This document shows, in pieces, positions 15,557-24,149 of a stretch of DNA of 64,000 bases. Position 1 is the stretch's first letter. The number at the start of each line of letters is the position of its first letter. The position numbers were made by a program, and so were the translations under genes. The DNA lies in assembly GCA_943369295.1 (NCBI GenBank), contig CALRMU020000005.1:109066-173065 (forward strand), written 5' to 3'. The notes below the pieces were generated by a model, which worked only from the letters and a program-made list of their open reading frames with translations, ran no database searches and was not told the DNA's origin. Source of the stretch: JAKRSE01 sp943369295. Lineage in GTDB: Bacteria > Armatimonadota > Fimbriimonadia > Fimbriimonadales > Fimbriimonadaceae.

Positions 15557-16933
15557 ATGAGCGCCGAACTCCTTTCGAGAATTCAGTTCGCCTTTACAAC
15601 TGGCTTCCACTTCATCTTCCCCCCTCTCAGCATCGGACTGGGCATGTTCCTGGTTTTGATGGAAGGGATGTATTTGAAGACTGGAAACGAGCTGTACCAC
15701 CGCATGACCCGTTTCTGGGTCCTTATTTTTGGCCTCACTTTTGGCGTGGGCGTTGCCACAGGAATCGTTCTCGAATTTGAGTTCGGAACCAACTGGTCTG
15801 GCTATGCTCGCATGGTCGGAGACGTGTTTGGAAGTCCCCTTGCTGCAGAAGGTGTTTTTGCCTTTTTCCTTGAATCTGGATTCCTTGGAATTCTGGTTTT
15901 TGGCTGGAACAAGGTCAGCAAAAAGATGCACTTTGTGGCAACAATCCTGGTCTGGGTTGGCTCTATGTTCAGCGCCATCTGGATCATCGTCGCCAACTCT
16001 TGGATGCAGACGCCGGCTGGCTACAAGATTGTTCAGACTCCTCTTGGCCCCAAAGCAGAACTGACCGACTTCTGGGCGGTTGTCTTCAATCCGTCGACCA
16101 TTGACCGTCTGACTCACACCCTCGTCGGCTCCTTCATCACTGGCGCGTGCCTTGTAGCCAGTGTTTCTGCCTACTACCTGCTTAAAAAGAAGCATGAAGA
16201 TTTTGGTCGGGCTTCCATGAAAATGGCTGTCGGAATCGGACTCGCTTCCTGCCTTCTGCAGATCTGGATTGGCCACGCTTCTACCGTCAATGTCGCCAAA
16301 AACCAGCCCGCCAAGTTCGCGGCTATGGAAGGCCTCTACAACGCCAACGATTCAATGCCCTTGACCATTCTTGGCAAGGTCAACGAAGAGACCAAGACCG
16401 TCGATGGTTTGAAGATTCCGGGGATGGGATCAGCCTTGATGATGGGTGTTCAGCCCACCAAGGGAATCAACGACTTCCCCAAAGAGGATCTCCCCCCGAT
16501 TCAGCCAGTCTTTCAATCATTTCGCGTGATGGTTGGCATCGGAGTCTTTTTGACCCTGATGTTCGGCATAGCAGCCCTAATGCTGCCAAAGGGCAAGCTC
16601 TTCGAATCTCCTTGGATGCTGAAGATCATGGTCGGTGCCGTGGTTCTGCCTCATCTTGCCAACAACCTTGGCTGGATGACTGCGGAAGTTGGCAGACAGC
16701 CCTGGACAGTGACAGGTGTTCAAAGAACCAGCGAAGGAGTATCGCCCAATGTGACGGCGGGAATGGTGCTCGGCTCGCTGATCATGTTTGTCCTGCTCTA
16801 TGCCCTTCTAGGAGTCCTCTTCATCTATCTGCTTGACAAAAAGATCAAGCATGGCCCTGTCTTCGATGAGAATGGAGACCCCATTCAAGTTCCTTTGATC
16901 AACCCCAAATCTACAGACAAGGTGGCAAGCTGA
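15557..16933 (+). CDS. cydA: cytochrome bd ubiquinol/menaquinol oxidase subunit I
   Basis: A 458-residue polytopic membrane protein, the haem-bearing subunit of the bd-type quinol oxidase, which reduces O2 to water with high affinity. The N-terminus RIQFAFTTGFHFIFPPLSIG carries the conserved His ligand of haem b595; GWMTAEVGRQPW is the signature near the quinol site; about nine membrane segments are visible. ATG 15557 is chosen over a TTG at 15551 because AGGAG stands 9 bases upstream. The Q-loop is of the short type. The stop overlaps the cydB start (TGATG), so the two subunits are made together. Confidence 0.96.
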   Translation: MSAELLSRIQFAFTTGFHFIFPPLSIGLGMFLVLMEGMYLKTGNELYHRMTRFWVLIFGLTFGVGVATGIVLEFEFGTNWSGYARMVGDVFGSPLAAEGVFAFFLESGFLGILVFGWNKVSKKMHFVATILVWVGSMFSAIWIIVANSWMQTPAGYKIVQTPLGPKAELTDFWAVVFNPSTIDRLTHTLVGSFITGACLVASVSAYYLLKKKHEDFGRASMKMAVGIGLASCLLQIWIGHASTVNVAKNQPAKFAAMEGLYNANDSMPLTILGKVNEETKTVDGLKIPGMGSALMMGVQPTKGINDFPKEDLPPIQPVFQSFRVMVGIGVFLTLMFGIAALMLPKGKLFESPWMLKIMVGAVVLPHLANNLGWMTAEVGRQPWTVTGVQRTSEGVSPNVTAGMVLGSLIMFVLLYALLGVLFIYLLDKKIKHGPVFDENGDPIQVPLINPKSTDKVAS

Positions 16934-17958
16934 TGTTCGACAGTCTTAATCTTCCCGTTATCTGGTACCTGCTTGTTGGGGTGCTTCTTACCGGCTACGC
17001 TATTTTGGATGGCTTCGACCTCGGCGTCGGTGCTCTGCACCTCTTTTCAAAAGGGGACCAGAACCGCCGACTGGTGATGAACTCAATCGGTCCCGTATGG
17101 GACGGCAACGAAGTCTGGCTTTTGACTGGTGGAGGCGCGCTCTTCGCCGCCTTCCCCAACGTTTACGCCACGGTCTTCAGCGGCTTTTACGTGGCCTTTA
17201 TGCTGCTGCTTGGAATGCTGATTTTCCGAGCTGTGGCCATCGAGTTCCGCAGCAAAGAATCCAGCCCTAAGTGGAGGCAGACATGGGACGTGGCCTTTAG
17301 CGTCGCCAGCATGGTCATCCCGATTCTTATGGGTGTGGCTTTGGGCAACGTTATTCTCGGCCTTCCTTTGGATAACAGGTTTGAGTACACGGGCAACTTC
17401 TTTAGTCTGCTCCAGCCCTTCCCCATCATTCTAGGAGTCACCACTCTGGCCCTCTTTATGATGCACGGGTCGATCTACCTTTCACTTAAGACTGAAGGCG
17501 AACTGAGGGATCAGGTCGGAGTTTGGATCAAAAACTCTATGATCTTCTTCTTTGTCAGCTTCGCGATTCTCACAGTGGCCACCTTTATCTGGGCGCCAAG
17601 CATGACGAATAAAATGTTCGCTCAGCCATGGCTCTTTGCTCTCCCAGGAGCAATGTTCCTTCTGCTAGCCAACGTGCCGCGAGAGGTTTACCATAAGCGG
17701 GATGGATTAGCTTTCCTCAGCTCATGCGCTAGCATTGCTCTAATGCTGGCTCTGTTTGGGCTCGGCAGCTTCCCCAACATTGTTCCTGCTCTTGAGCCTG
17801 CCAACTCTTTGACAGTCAGCAATGCTGCATCGAGCAACGCAACCTTGACGGCCATGCTGATCATCGCCTTGGTCGGTGTTCCTTTTGTGATCGCTTACAC
17901 AGGCGGAATCTATTGGGTCTTCCGTGGAAAGGTTGATCCCAAGCATCTTCATTACTAG
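16933..17958 (+). CDS. cydB: cytochrome bd oxidase subunit II
   Basis: A 341-residue membrane protein with the typical start YLLVGVLLTGYAILDGFDLGVGAL and the motif GPVWDGNEVWLLTGGGALFAAFP broken into two conserved helices; about eight membrane segments. Partner of CydA in the bd oxidase. Its ATG shares bases with the cydA TGA stop. No cydC/cydD or cydX-like gene follows; a strong terminator comes 20 bases after the stop, so the operon is cydAB only. Confidence 0.96.
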   Translation: MFDSLNLPVIWYLLVGVLLTGYAILDGFDLGVGALHLFSKGDQNRRLVMNSIGPVWDGNEVWLLTGGGALFAAFPNVYATVFSGFYVAFMLLLGMLIFRAVAIEFRSKESSPKWRQTWDVAFSVASMVIPILMGVALGNVILGLPLDNRFEYTGNFFSLLQPFPIILGVTTLALFMMHGSIYLSLKTEGELRDQVGVWIKNSMIFFFVSFAILTVATFIWAPSMTNKMFAQPWLFALPGAMFLLLANVPREVYHKRDGLAFLSSCASIALMLALFGLGSFPNIVPALEPANSLTVSNAASSNATLTAMLIIALVGVPFVIAYTGGIYWVFRGKVDPKHLHY

Positions 17959-17978
17959 AAGCTGCAACTCCATTGATC

Positions 17979-18008
17979 ACGGGGAGCCCTAGCGGCTCCC
18001 CGTTTTTA
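17979..18008 (+). terminator. rho-independent terminator of cydAB
   Basis: Perfect 10-base stem ACGGGGAGCC (17979-17988) / GGCTCCCCGT (17994-18003), loop CTAGC, then TTTT. Confidence 0.92.
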
Positions 18009-18035
18009 TATCAGCAGATCTAGACCAAAAAGAGC

Positions 18036-18041
18036 TAAAAT
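18036..18041 (+). promoter_or_regulatory. -10 element, leaderless-type, DUF1080 gene
   Basis: TAAAAT, 7 bases before GTG 18049; preceded by AGC as at other starts in the window. Confidence 0.55.
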
Positions 18042-18048
18042 AGTGTAA

Positions 18049-18729
18049 GTGATCGCTTCCTTTCTTGTCTATTCGGCCATCGCCGCGGCCCCAGACAACA
18101 CCTTGACCGCTCTTGAAGCCAAGCAAGGTTGGACTCTTTTGTACGATGGCAAGACCACAGACAAGTGGCACAAGTTTGGCACTCAAGGTCCTGTTGGGTC
18201 CGCTTGGAAGTCCGTCGATGGCGAACTGGTTTTCACCCCCCGGTCGGGAGAGGGCGGGGATATCATGACAGGAGAGGACTACACAAGCTTTGAACTAAAG
18301 CTCGATTGTAAAATCGCTCCAAAGGGCAACAGCGGCATCTTCTTCCATGTCGATCCTAAGCTGGAAGGGGCGGCCTATTCCGGCCTCGAAATGCAGATTC
18401 TTGACGATGCTGGCCACTCTGACGGAAAATCAGTAATGACTTCGGCCGGATCGGCTTACACCATGTATCCCGGCGTCAAGGCGTTTATTCGTCCCGCTGA
18501 ACAGTGGAATTCTTACAGGCTAAAGGTCAACAAGGGCAAGGTTCAGCACTACGCCAACGGCAGTTTTGTTCTTGAATACCAGTTGGGTTCTCCGGAATGG
18601 GAAGGCAAGCTTGCCCAGTCGTGGCTGAGAGCCCTGAGCCACTACGGCCGAAAAGGAACCGGGCGAATTGCTCTGCAGGATCACGGCGATCTGGTCCGGT
18701 TTAAGAACATCAAGATTCGAAGGCTGTAG
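18049..18729 (+). CDS. secreted DUF1080 protein (3-keto-disaccharide hydrolase-like)
   Basis: A 226-residue exported protein: a short signal sequence (IASFLVYSAIAAAP) and one DUF1080 domain, a concanavalin-like beta sandwich. Family marks are GWTLLYDGKTTDKW, the GNSGIFFHV strand, YSGLEMQILDD and the final RFKNIKIRRL. Some members hydrolyse 3-keto-glycosides; others may only bind sugars. The GTG start gives the signal sequence and follows a -10 hexamer at leaderless spacing. It is a single gene between the cydAB terminator and a repeat region. Confidence 0.88.
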   Translation: MIASFLVYSAIAAAPDNTLTALEAKQGWTLLYDGKTTDKWHKFGTQGPVGSAWKSVDGELVFTPRSGEGGDIMTGEDYTSFELKLDCKIAPKGNSGIFFHVDPKLEGAAYSGLEMQILDDAGHSDGKSVMTSAGSAYTMYPGVKAFIRPAEQWNSYRLKVNKGKVQHYANGSFVLEYQLGSPEWEGKLAQSWLRALSHYGRKGTGRIALQDHGDLVRFKNIKIRRL

Positions 18730-18754
18730 GCTACGGTTGTTTGCTGAGTCACGT

Positions 18755-18795
18755 TCCCGGCCTTCCCTCCTAACGTCGGGCCAGACCGGGGCACG
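18755..18795. repeat. dispersed repeat, inverted copy of 6935-6980
   Basis: Read on the minus strand it starts GTGCCCCGGTCTGGCCCGAC and continues through AGGAGGGAAGGCCGGGAA, matching 6935-6980 with few differences over about 40 bases. Both copies lie in gene-free gaps. Confidence 0.65.
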
Positions 18796-18851
18796 GTTCC
18801 AAAAGCAAAGGGGGTAAGCCCGCTGTCATTCAGGCTTCGTAAGAACTTAAC

Positions 18852-19101
18852 CTGTGCCACTGGCAGCGCCAGTGCGTTTACTGACCCTGATAAATCTGGA
18901 GAGGATTCTTCATGGTCTTTGAATTAGTTGAAGGTGTGAGCACTGGCGCTGCCAGTGGCACGGAATTCTGCTTTTCGAAACACTCGCGGTGGATAAGCAA
19001 GAATTGCTGCAGCTCCGGCCTCTTAACTCAGTTTGAGCTCAGCGAGCCACCAACTGTCCTTGACACCGCGCCTGCCCTACGGGCCATCCGCGGTCACCCG
19101 T
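18852..19101. repeat. 250-bp direct repeat, copy 1, with 22-bp inverted repeats
   Basis: Copy 1 of a 250-base unit repeated without any insertion or deletion at 19225-19474 (offset exactly 373 bases, roughly nine bases in ten identical). Perfect 22-base inverted repeats at 18854-18875 and 18940-18961 (outer bases GTGCCACTGG) enclose about 64 bases; each arm is itself a hairpin with stem CACTGGC. The 3' part contains GCCCTACGGGCCATCCGCGG, which recurs at 12229-12254. A 63-codon open frame starts at 18912 but its status is unclear. Confidence 0.8.
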
Positions 19102-19224
19102 GACATACAACTGCAAAGGGATGATCTGAGGGACAGTTCCAGACCTGGTTTGCCGAACCCTGCTTTCACGCCCTTGCCCTCGCCCCTCGGTCAAAAGCGT
19201 GGCCCCCGCCATCGTTGAACTCAA

Positions 19225-19474
19225 CTGTGCCACTGGAAGCGCCAGTGCGTTTACTGACCCTGATAAATCTGGAGAGGATTCTTTATAGTGTTAGAATTAG
19301 ATGAAGGTGTGAGCACTGGCGCTGCCAGTGGCACGGAATTCTGCTTTTCGAAACACTCGCGGTGGATAAGCATGAACCGCTGCAGCACCGGCCTCTTAAC
19401 TCTGTTTGAACTCAGCGAGCCACCAACTGTCCTTGACACCGCCCCTGCCCTGCGGGCCATTTATGGCCACCCGT
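19225..19474. repeat. 250-bp direct repeat, copy 2
   Basis: Copy 2 of the unit. Its inverted repeats are 19227-19248 and 19313-19334, with one mismatch between arms. The 123 bases between copies (19102-19224) show no gene. Confidence 0.8.
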
Positions 19475-19540
19475 TTTCATTAAGAGTTCGGAATTCAACG
19501 ATATCACCCGGACTCCCCGGGCTGGAAAACTAAGGCTCGG

Positions 19541-19546
19541 TAAACT
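19541..19546 (+). promoter_or_regulatory. -10 element near pheT start
   Basis: TAAACT ends 9 bases before GTG 19556, giving a leaderless or nearly leaderless mRNA. Confidence 0.45.
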
Positions 19547-19555
19547 CATCGCGAC

Positions 19556-21583
19556 GTGAAGTTCAGCCTCTCTTTCTTCCAAGACTATATTCCCACGCCG
19601 CTTACGGCGCAGGAACTGGGCGACGCCCTGACCATGATTGGGTTTGAGCTGGAAGAAACCTTTGAGGCCGAAGGCGAAACCTGCCTTGACATGAACATCA
19701 TGGCCAACCGTGGCGATGCCGCCTCAATCCTTGGCTTCGCTCGGGAACTGGCCGCCAAGCGTCCAGAAGACGGCGAAACAGACCTTTTCAAGCGCGCCAG
19801 AGGCCGATTCCCCCTTGGAGACGAAGCGAGCCTGGATGCTGGAAAGCAGGCCAAGGTCAGCATTCAGACCGAGCAGTGCACAAGGTACGCCGCTCGAATC
19901 TATGAGGATGTCGAAAATGGCACCTCGCCTGAGTGGCTGCAGACAAGGCTGAAGCAGTGTGGTCAGAGGCCGATCTCACTTCTGGTCGATCTCACCAACT
20001 ACGTGATGCTGGAGACGGGCCAGCCGCTCCACGCCTTTGATCTGGACCTCCTGGCCGGTCCAGGGATCATTGTCCGAGAGGCGAGAGAGGGAGAAAGCCT
20101 GACCACTCTAGACGGAATTGAGCGGGAGCTGAAGCCCCACCATATGGTGATCGCCGACCGCGACAAGCCAATCGCTCTGGCCGGAATCATGGGAGGCGCA
20201 GAGACTGAGGTCTCGGCCACCACAAAACGGTGCCTGCTGGAATCGGCACACTTCATGCCACTCTCCGTGCGCAAGACTCGAAAGGAGCAGGGACTCCAGA
20301 CAGAGGCATCCTACCGATTTGAAAGGCATGTCGATCCAGAAGGCGTCCAAGCCGCGCTTAACCGGTTCGAAGAACTCTATCGCCAGATTACAGGCAAATC
20401 GAGTCTGCCCGGAGTGATTTTGGATCGGCGATCCTATCTGCCGGCCAAGGAAGTAAGCGTCTCGCTTGACCGAGTTCGCAGGCTGCTCGCACTGGATGTC
20501 CCGGCTAACGAAGCGACAGCAATTTTGACTCGACTCGGGTTTGAAACACACCTTACCGATGGTGTGATTACTGCCCTGCCCCCTTCGTGGCGAGCCGATA
20601 TTGCTCGGGAAGACGACCTGACAGAAGAGATTGGCCGCATTTACGGCTACGAGAAGTTTGGCGAGATTCTGCCCCAGGGGACAACTCCTCTTGGCGGCAC
20701 CCATGGCGCCGAGGCTCTGCTGGATGATTTAATCGCCGCATCGCTAAGGTGTGGGTTCAACCAGGCGATCAGCCATTCCCTAGGGGATTCGCACCCCCTT
20801 GATGAAGAAGGCGAGAAGATTCGTGTTCGTCAGCCTCACTCTCCTGAAATGGCGTGGCTGAGAAACTCTCTGTTGCCCAGCCTGGCACAGGTTGTTGCTC
20901 GAAATGGAGGACGTGACCAAGCTTGGTTCGAGGCAGGCAGAGTCTTCCCTGCCGAAGGCGAAGAGGACCGCGTAGGATTCATTTTGACAGGACAGGTGGG
21001 GCAGCCTCACCCAGAGCAGGTTAAGATTCCTGCCACCTTTTTACGGCTCAAGGGAGCGATCGAAAAGGTCGCCCAGTCAGTCGGACGAGAACTGGACTTT
21101 GTCGCCCATTCTGGCGATTCCCGCCTGCACCCAACTCGTCAGGCTCTGCTGACTTCAGGCGGACAACCGGTCGGAATTCTGGGACAGATTCACCCCGACA
21201 TGGCCGAAGCCACTGGCCTGGCGGCAACGACCTGTCTTGCTGAGCTGGAGCTGCCTCCTCTCTACGGTGGAGGAACTCCGACGTTCAACTATCGAGTAGT
21301 TAGCCGACACCCTGCCGCACTGCGCGACATCGCCGTCTTGGCTCCCAAGGCTCTTTCCTATTTGGAGATTGAAAAGGCTGTCAGTCAGGCAGGCGGAGCC
21401 GAGTTGGAACGTCAGTGGCTGTTTGACATCTACGAAGGCAAAGGCATCCCCGAAGGGCACCACAGCTTGGCCATCGGCCTGCAGATTAGGAAGCCTTCGG
21501 GCACCTTTACGGATGAGGAAGCGAACCAGGTGCGGGATCGGATCGTTTCGGCGCTTGAATTGCTTGGGGCGAAACTGCGCTGA
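19556..21583 (+). CDS. pheT: phenylalanine-tRNA ligase beta subunit
   Basis: A 675-residue beta chain of the alpha2-beta2 synthetase that charges tRNA-Phe. It lacks the N-terminal OB-fold tRNA-binding insert of the usual 790-800 residue form: after LTMIGFELEETFEAEGE the B1 core continues directly to LDMNIMANRGDAASILGFARELAA. The B3/B4 region (LVDLTNYVMLETGQPLHAFDLD, then IMGGAETEVS), B5 and the C-terminal FDX-ACB domain (RHPAALRDIAVLAPK to the end) are all present. pheS is not adjacent. The GTG start is supported by the MKFSLSFFQDYIPTPLT N-terminus. The 3' end overlaps the opposite-strand membrane gene by 77 bases. Confidence 0.95.
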   Translation: MKFSLSFFQDYIPTPLTAQELGDALTMIGFELEETFEAEGETCLDMNIMANRGDAASILGFARELAAKRPEDGETDLFKRARGRFPLGDEASLDAGKQAKVSIQTEQCTRYAARIYEDVENGTSPEWLQTRLKQCGQRPISLLVDLTNYVMLETGQPLHAFDLDLLAGPGIIVREAREGESLTTLDGIERELKPHHMVIADRDKPIALAGIMGGAETEVSATTKRCLLESAHFMPLSVRKTRKEQGLQTEASYRFERHVDPEGVQAALNRFEELYRQITGKSSLPGVILDRRSYLPAKEVSVSLDRVRRLLALDVPANEATAILTRLGFETHLTDGVITALPPSWRADIAREDDLTEEIGRIYGYEKFGEILPQGTTPLGGTHGAEALLDDLIAASLRCGFNQAISHSLGDSHPLDEEGEKIRVRQPHSPEMAWLRNSLLPSLAQVVARNGGRDQAWFEAGRVFPAEGEEDRVGFILTGQVGQPHPEQVKIPATFLRLKGAIEKVAQSVGRELDFVAHSGDSRLHPTRQALLTSGGQPVGILGQIHPDMAEATGLAATTCLAELELPPLYGGGTPTFNYRVVSRHPAALRDIAVLAPKALSYLEIEKAVSQAGGAELERQWLFDIYEGKGIPEGHHSLAIGLQIRKPSGTFTDEEANQVRDRIVSALELLGAKLR

Positions 21584-22904
21584 CAACAGCTCGGATTGCC
21601 GCCCCAACAATCAGCACCCACGCCACCGAAAGAAAAGCCGAAGGCCAGTAGTGGTAGTGCTCAAACATTTTGAGCCAGGCCATGGGCAGGAATGCGAAGA
21701 ATGCCATGAGCCAAAAACCAAGAATGCTCCACCTTTGGTCATCTTTAGCGCAGATGTAAATTGCAGCGAAGCAGCCAATGAGTGAGATGATAGGTGCCCA
21801 GAAACCTGCTGTCAGCAGGATAAGAGGGTCGGGAATGAAGTTGCTGATGATCGTTCTGATCCAGTTGAGTCCTGGAGCCAAGTAGTTCAGCAGATCCATA
21901 AGAACTCCCCCTTCAAAGCCAGTTCTGAGCTGTTGAGACTGGTAGCCGCTGACTTCTTTAGGAATGATTACGGCGCGCAGGACAAGATAGCCAGCCAAGA
22001 GGCTCCAGGTTCCGGCATGGATCCACCATCTCGGCTTCCAGCCCCGAATTGCCATGAGGATCGAGCTGCCAATCAAGAGTCCTGGCAGCATGACTGCCTG
22101 TTCATAGCTGCCCAGTGCCAGTGCGGTCCCCAAGACAGCAATGATTGGCCAAACCCATAGACCCTTAGTCGGCTTGGCAGCATTGACAGGATCCGAGGCT
22201 CTAAAGGGCTTTTCGGTCGAAGTGGCAACTTTGGGTTCGATTCTCGCGGCTCCAAGCCTCTCCCACCTGGCATAGCTGGCCCCAGCTATCAGAGCAAAAA
22301 GGGTCATGACACTGGCTGTTCTTCCTGGCAGCCAGCCAACAATTCTAAAGGAAATGTCCTGCACTGGTCCGTATTCGGTACCTATCCAATAGGCGGCCAA
22401 AGCTGTGGCCGCGACTCCGGCCAATGCACCCGCCTGCTTGCCCCTAAAGAACCCAACAAGGCACGCTAAAGCACCTGCTGTCATAACTAAAGAAACGGCC
22501 TGAGAATCAAGGATGACCCCTAAGTGCCACAAGCCAAAGACTGTTCCTGAAATACCGGCCAGAGCCCAATCTTCCATCAGCTCTCGCACCAGCCAGACCA
22601 AGGCCATGATGCAGAGAGCCGCGATGACAGCGTTGGTTAGCCCGTATCCGGCGGCATTGGTTCCATGCGCCCAGTTATCGAACTCGAAGAAAAGTGTCGA
22701 GATTGGTCGGTAGAAGTGATTTTCAAGAGGCCAGTCGCCAACAAACCACGCCCAGGGGTTCTGCGTCTCTCGAATGACTTCTAAGAGGACCTTGGTATCA
22801 GAATCTTGCAGCAGAGTCTGAGACCTTGCGTGACCCAAGATGACCGCCAAACTGGCCAAACCCGGCGGAATAAGCCAGAGAGGACGCAGTTTTGCCTTAG
22901 CCAC
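21507..22904 (-). CDS. polytopic membrane protein, GT-C glycosyltransferase-like
   Basis: A 465-residue membrane protein with roughly ten hydrophobic segments. Residues 60-95 read NHFYRPISTLFFEFDNWAHG, then AAGYGLTNAVIAALCIMALVWL, the pattern R-P-[IL]-x-x-L...G...HL/GLTN seen in GT-C-fold proteins related to protein O-mannosyltransferases and the TMTC group; an acidic pair sits in an early loop (QDSDTKV). It would use a lipid-linked sugar at the membrane, but the assignment is only by pattern. GTG 22904 follows GATAAT at 7 bases. Its C-terminus overlaps pheT on the other strand. Confidence 0.7.
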   Translation of the reverse strand: MAKAKLRPLWLIPPGLASLAVILGHARSQTLLQDSDTKVLLEVIRETQNPWAWFVGDWPLENHFYRPISTLFFEFDNWAHGTNAAGYGLTNAVIAALCIMALVWLVRELMEDWALAGISGTVFGLWHLGVILDSQAVSLVMTAGALACLVGFFRGKQAGALAGVAATALAAYWIGTEYGPVQDISFRIVGWLPGRTASVMTLFALIAGASYARWERLGAARIEPKVATSTEKPFRASDPVNAAKPTKGLWVWPIIAVLGTALALGSYEQAVMLPGLLIGSSILMAIRGWKPRWWIHAGTWSLLAGYLVLRAVIIPKEVSGYQSQQLRTGFEGGVLMDLLNYLAPGLNWIRTIISNFIPDPLILLTAGFWAPIISLIGCFAAIYICAKDDQRWSILGFWLMAFFAFLPMAWLKMFEHYHYWPSAFLSVAWVLIVGAAIRAVVSAVSPQAIQAPKRSDPAPGSLPHP

Positions 22905-22911
22905 GTAGGCG

Positions 22912-22917
22912 ATTATC
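22912..22917 (-). promoter_or_regulatory. -10 element, leaderless-type, membrane protein
   Basis: GATAAT on the minus strand (5 of 6 to TATAAT), 7 bases before GTG 22904. Confidence 0.45.
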
Positions 22918-22966
22918 TCTGATTCCAGCCTGGGACCTCTGGGAATTCCTTTCTTGGCTGGAGCGT

Positions 22967-22972
22967 TACCAT
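22967..22972 (+). promoter_or_regulatory. -10-like element, thioredoxin gene
   Basis: TACCAT (TANNNT pattern), 7 bases before ATG 22980. Divergent from the membrane protein promoter 50 bases away. Confidence 0.4.
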
Positions 22973-22979
22973 TTATGTA

Positions 22980-23498
22980 ATGAGACGCGCCCTTATGATC
23001 TCGGCCTTATCTGCTCTTGCCTTGGCTGCCTACGCCCAAGCACCCATCAAGACTGTGTCCGACCTGAAAGGGCGAGCCATGCCGGCCTTCAGCATGAAGA
23101 CTCTGGATGGCAAAACCTTGACCAACGCCAACACGAGGGGCAAGGTTGTTCTTCTTGACTTCTGGGCATCATGGTGCGGCCCCTGCAAAGCCGCGAGCCC
23201 CACGATGCAGAGCCTTCATAAGGCTCATGCTGCCAAGGGCTTGATTGTCGTGGGAGCCAATGGCCTGGAAAACAAAAAGGGCCCGGCGGCAGCCAGGGCT
23301 TACCAGAAGAAGAACTCTTACAGTTACACCTTTACCTTTGACAACGACCCTTTGATTGACAGGCTAAAAATTGAAGGCGTGCCCACCTTTATGGTGGTGG
23401 ACCGCAAAGGCAAGGTCACTTTTGTTGCCAAGGAATGGTCTGAGAAAGTGAAGGCAGACCTGACCAAAGCTGTTGCTGCCGCCGTTGCAGCAAAGTAA
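22980..23498 (+). CDS. exported TlpA/ResA-like thioredoxin
   Basis: A 172-residue protein with an N-terminal signal sequence (residues 4-20, ending AYAQA) and a thioredoxin domain with the full WCGPC active site (Cys66, Cys69) in LLDFWASWCGPCK, followed by the cis-Pro in GVPTFMVV. It should reduce or exchange disulfides outside the membrane, for instance in cytochrome c maturation or general envelope thiol repair. No cytochrome maturation gene is adjacent. It converges on a peroxiredoxin gene across a perfect palindromic terminator. Confidence 0.9.
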   Translation: MRRALMISALSALALAAYAQAPIKTVSDLKGRAMPAFSMKTLDGKTLTNANTRGKVVLLDFWASWCGPCKAASPTMQSLHKAHAAKGLIVVGANGLENKKGPAAARAYQKKNSYSYTFTFDNDPLIDRLKIEGVPTFMVVDRKGKVTFVAKEWSEKVKADLTKAVAAAVAAK

Positions 23499-23515
23499 AA
23501 GGACTGCCTGACAAG

Positions 23516-23552
23516 AACGATGGTCCCTGCATTGAATGCAGGGACCATCGTT
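23516..23552. terminator. bidirectional terminator, 18-bp perfect palindrome
   Basis: Perfect inverted repeat of 18 bases about a single central G (left arm 23516-23533, core GATGGTCCCTGCATT), between the convergent thioredoxin and peroxiredoxin genes. T content after the stem is modest (TTATGTTT on the plus strand). Confidence 0.8.
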
Positions 23553-23567
23553 ATGTTTAAGCTTGAC

Positions 23568-24047
23568 TTAGCCGAGGCCAGCGAGAGCTTCTTTGATGGC
23601 ATCGAAGCTGGGGACTTCGAGAGGAGTGGGGGTGACTTCCGCGTGGCGGACGACGCCTTCCTTGTCGATCACGAATGCGGCTCTCTGACTGCCCATGCCA
23701 AGGCCGGCAAGGTCGGGAAGAACCACGTCGTAAGCCTTGATCGTTTCCTTCTGATAGTCGGAGAGGAGCTGAGTGGTGATTCCGCTCTTCTTTGCCCAGG
23801 CATCCAAGGCGAAAGGAGTGTCGGCGCTGATTCCATAAACAGCGGCATCCAGGCCAGATGCACCGCCGAGGCCATTGCTGGCATCGCACATTTCCTGCGT
23901 GCAGACACCAGTGAAGGCGGCAGGGAAAAAGAGAAGAACGGTGTTTTTAGAGCCGAAGTTTGAACTGAGGGTCACATCCTCGAGGCCATTTTCGGTCATA
24001 GACTTCAGAGTGAAATCAGGTGCTTTGGATCCGACAGCGATTGCCAT
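23568..24047 (-). CDS. peroxiredoxin (AhpC/TSA family, atypical)
   Basis: A 159-residue cytoplasmic peroxiredoxin that reduces peroxides with a catalytic thiol. The peroxidatic cysteine is Cys49 in FPAAFTGVCTQEMC, with Cys54 five residues later as in many Prx5/AhpE-like or BCP-like proteins; PDFTLKS near the N-terminus and the conserved Arg in SQRAAFVID support the fold. No signal peptide. It converges with an exported thioredoxin, though different compartments make them unlikely direct partners. Confidence 0.92.
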   Translation of the reverse strand: MAIAVGSKAPDFTLKSMTENGLEDVTLSSNFGSKNTVLLFFPAAFTGVCTQEMCDASNGLGGASGLDAAVYGISADTPFALDAWAKKSGITTQLLSDYQKETIKAYDVVLPDLAGLGMGSQRAAFVIDKEGVVRHAEVTPTPLEVPSFDAIKEALAGLG

Positions 24048-24149
24048 GCCGCCTTTACTACGCTCGTTATAGGGGTTTTGACGCGCCCAATTTTGCCCAT
24101 GGGCCTAAGGTTTGCATTGCACAGTGGCAATCCGCCAAAGTAGTGGCCT

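Noticed and set aside
15464..16276. 270-codon minus-strand frame opposite cydA
   Set aside because: CydA is certain on the other strand; the antisense frame is a by-product of its codon use.
18912..19103. 63-codon frame in both copies of the 250-bp element
   Set aside because: Preserved in both copies, but the palindromes pass through it and copy 2 has a different start; not enough to call a gene.
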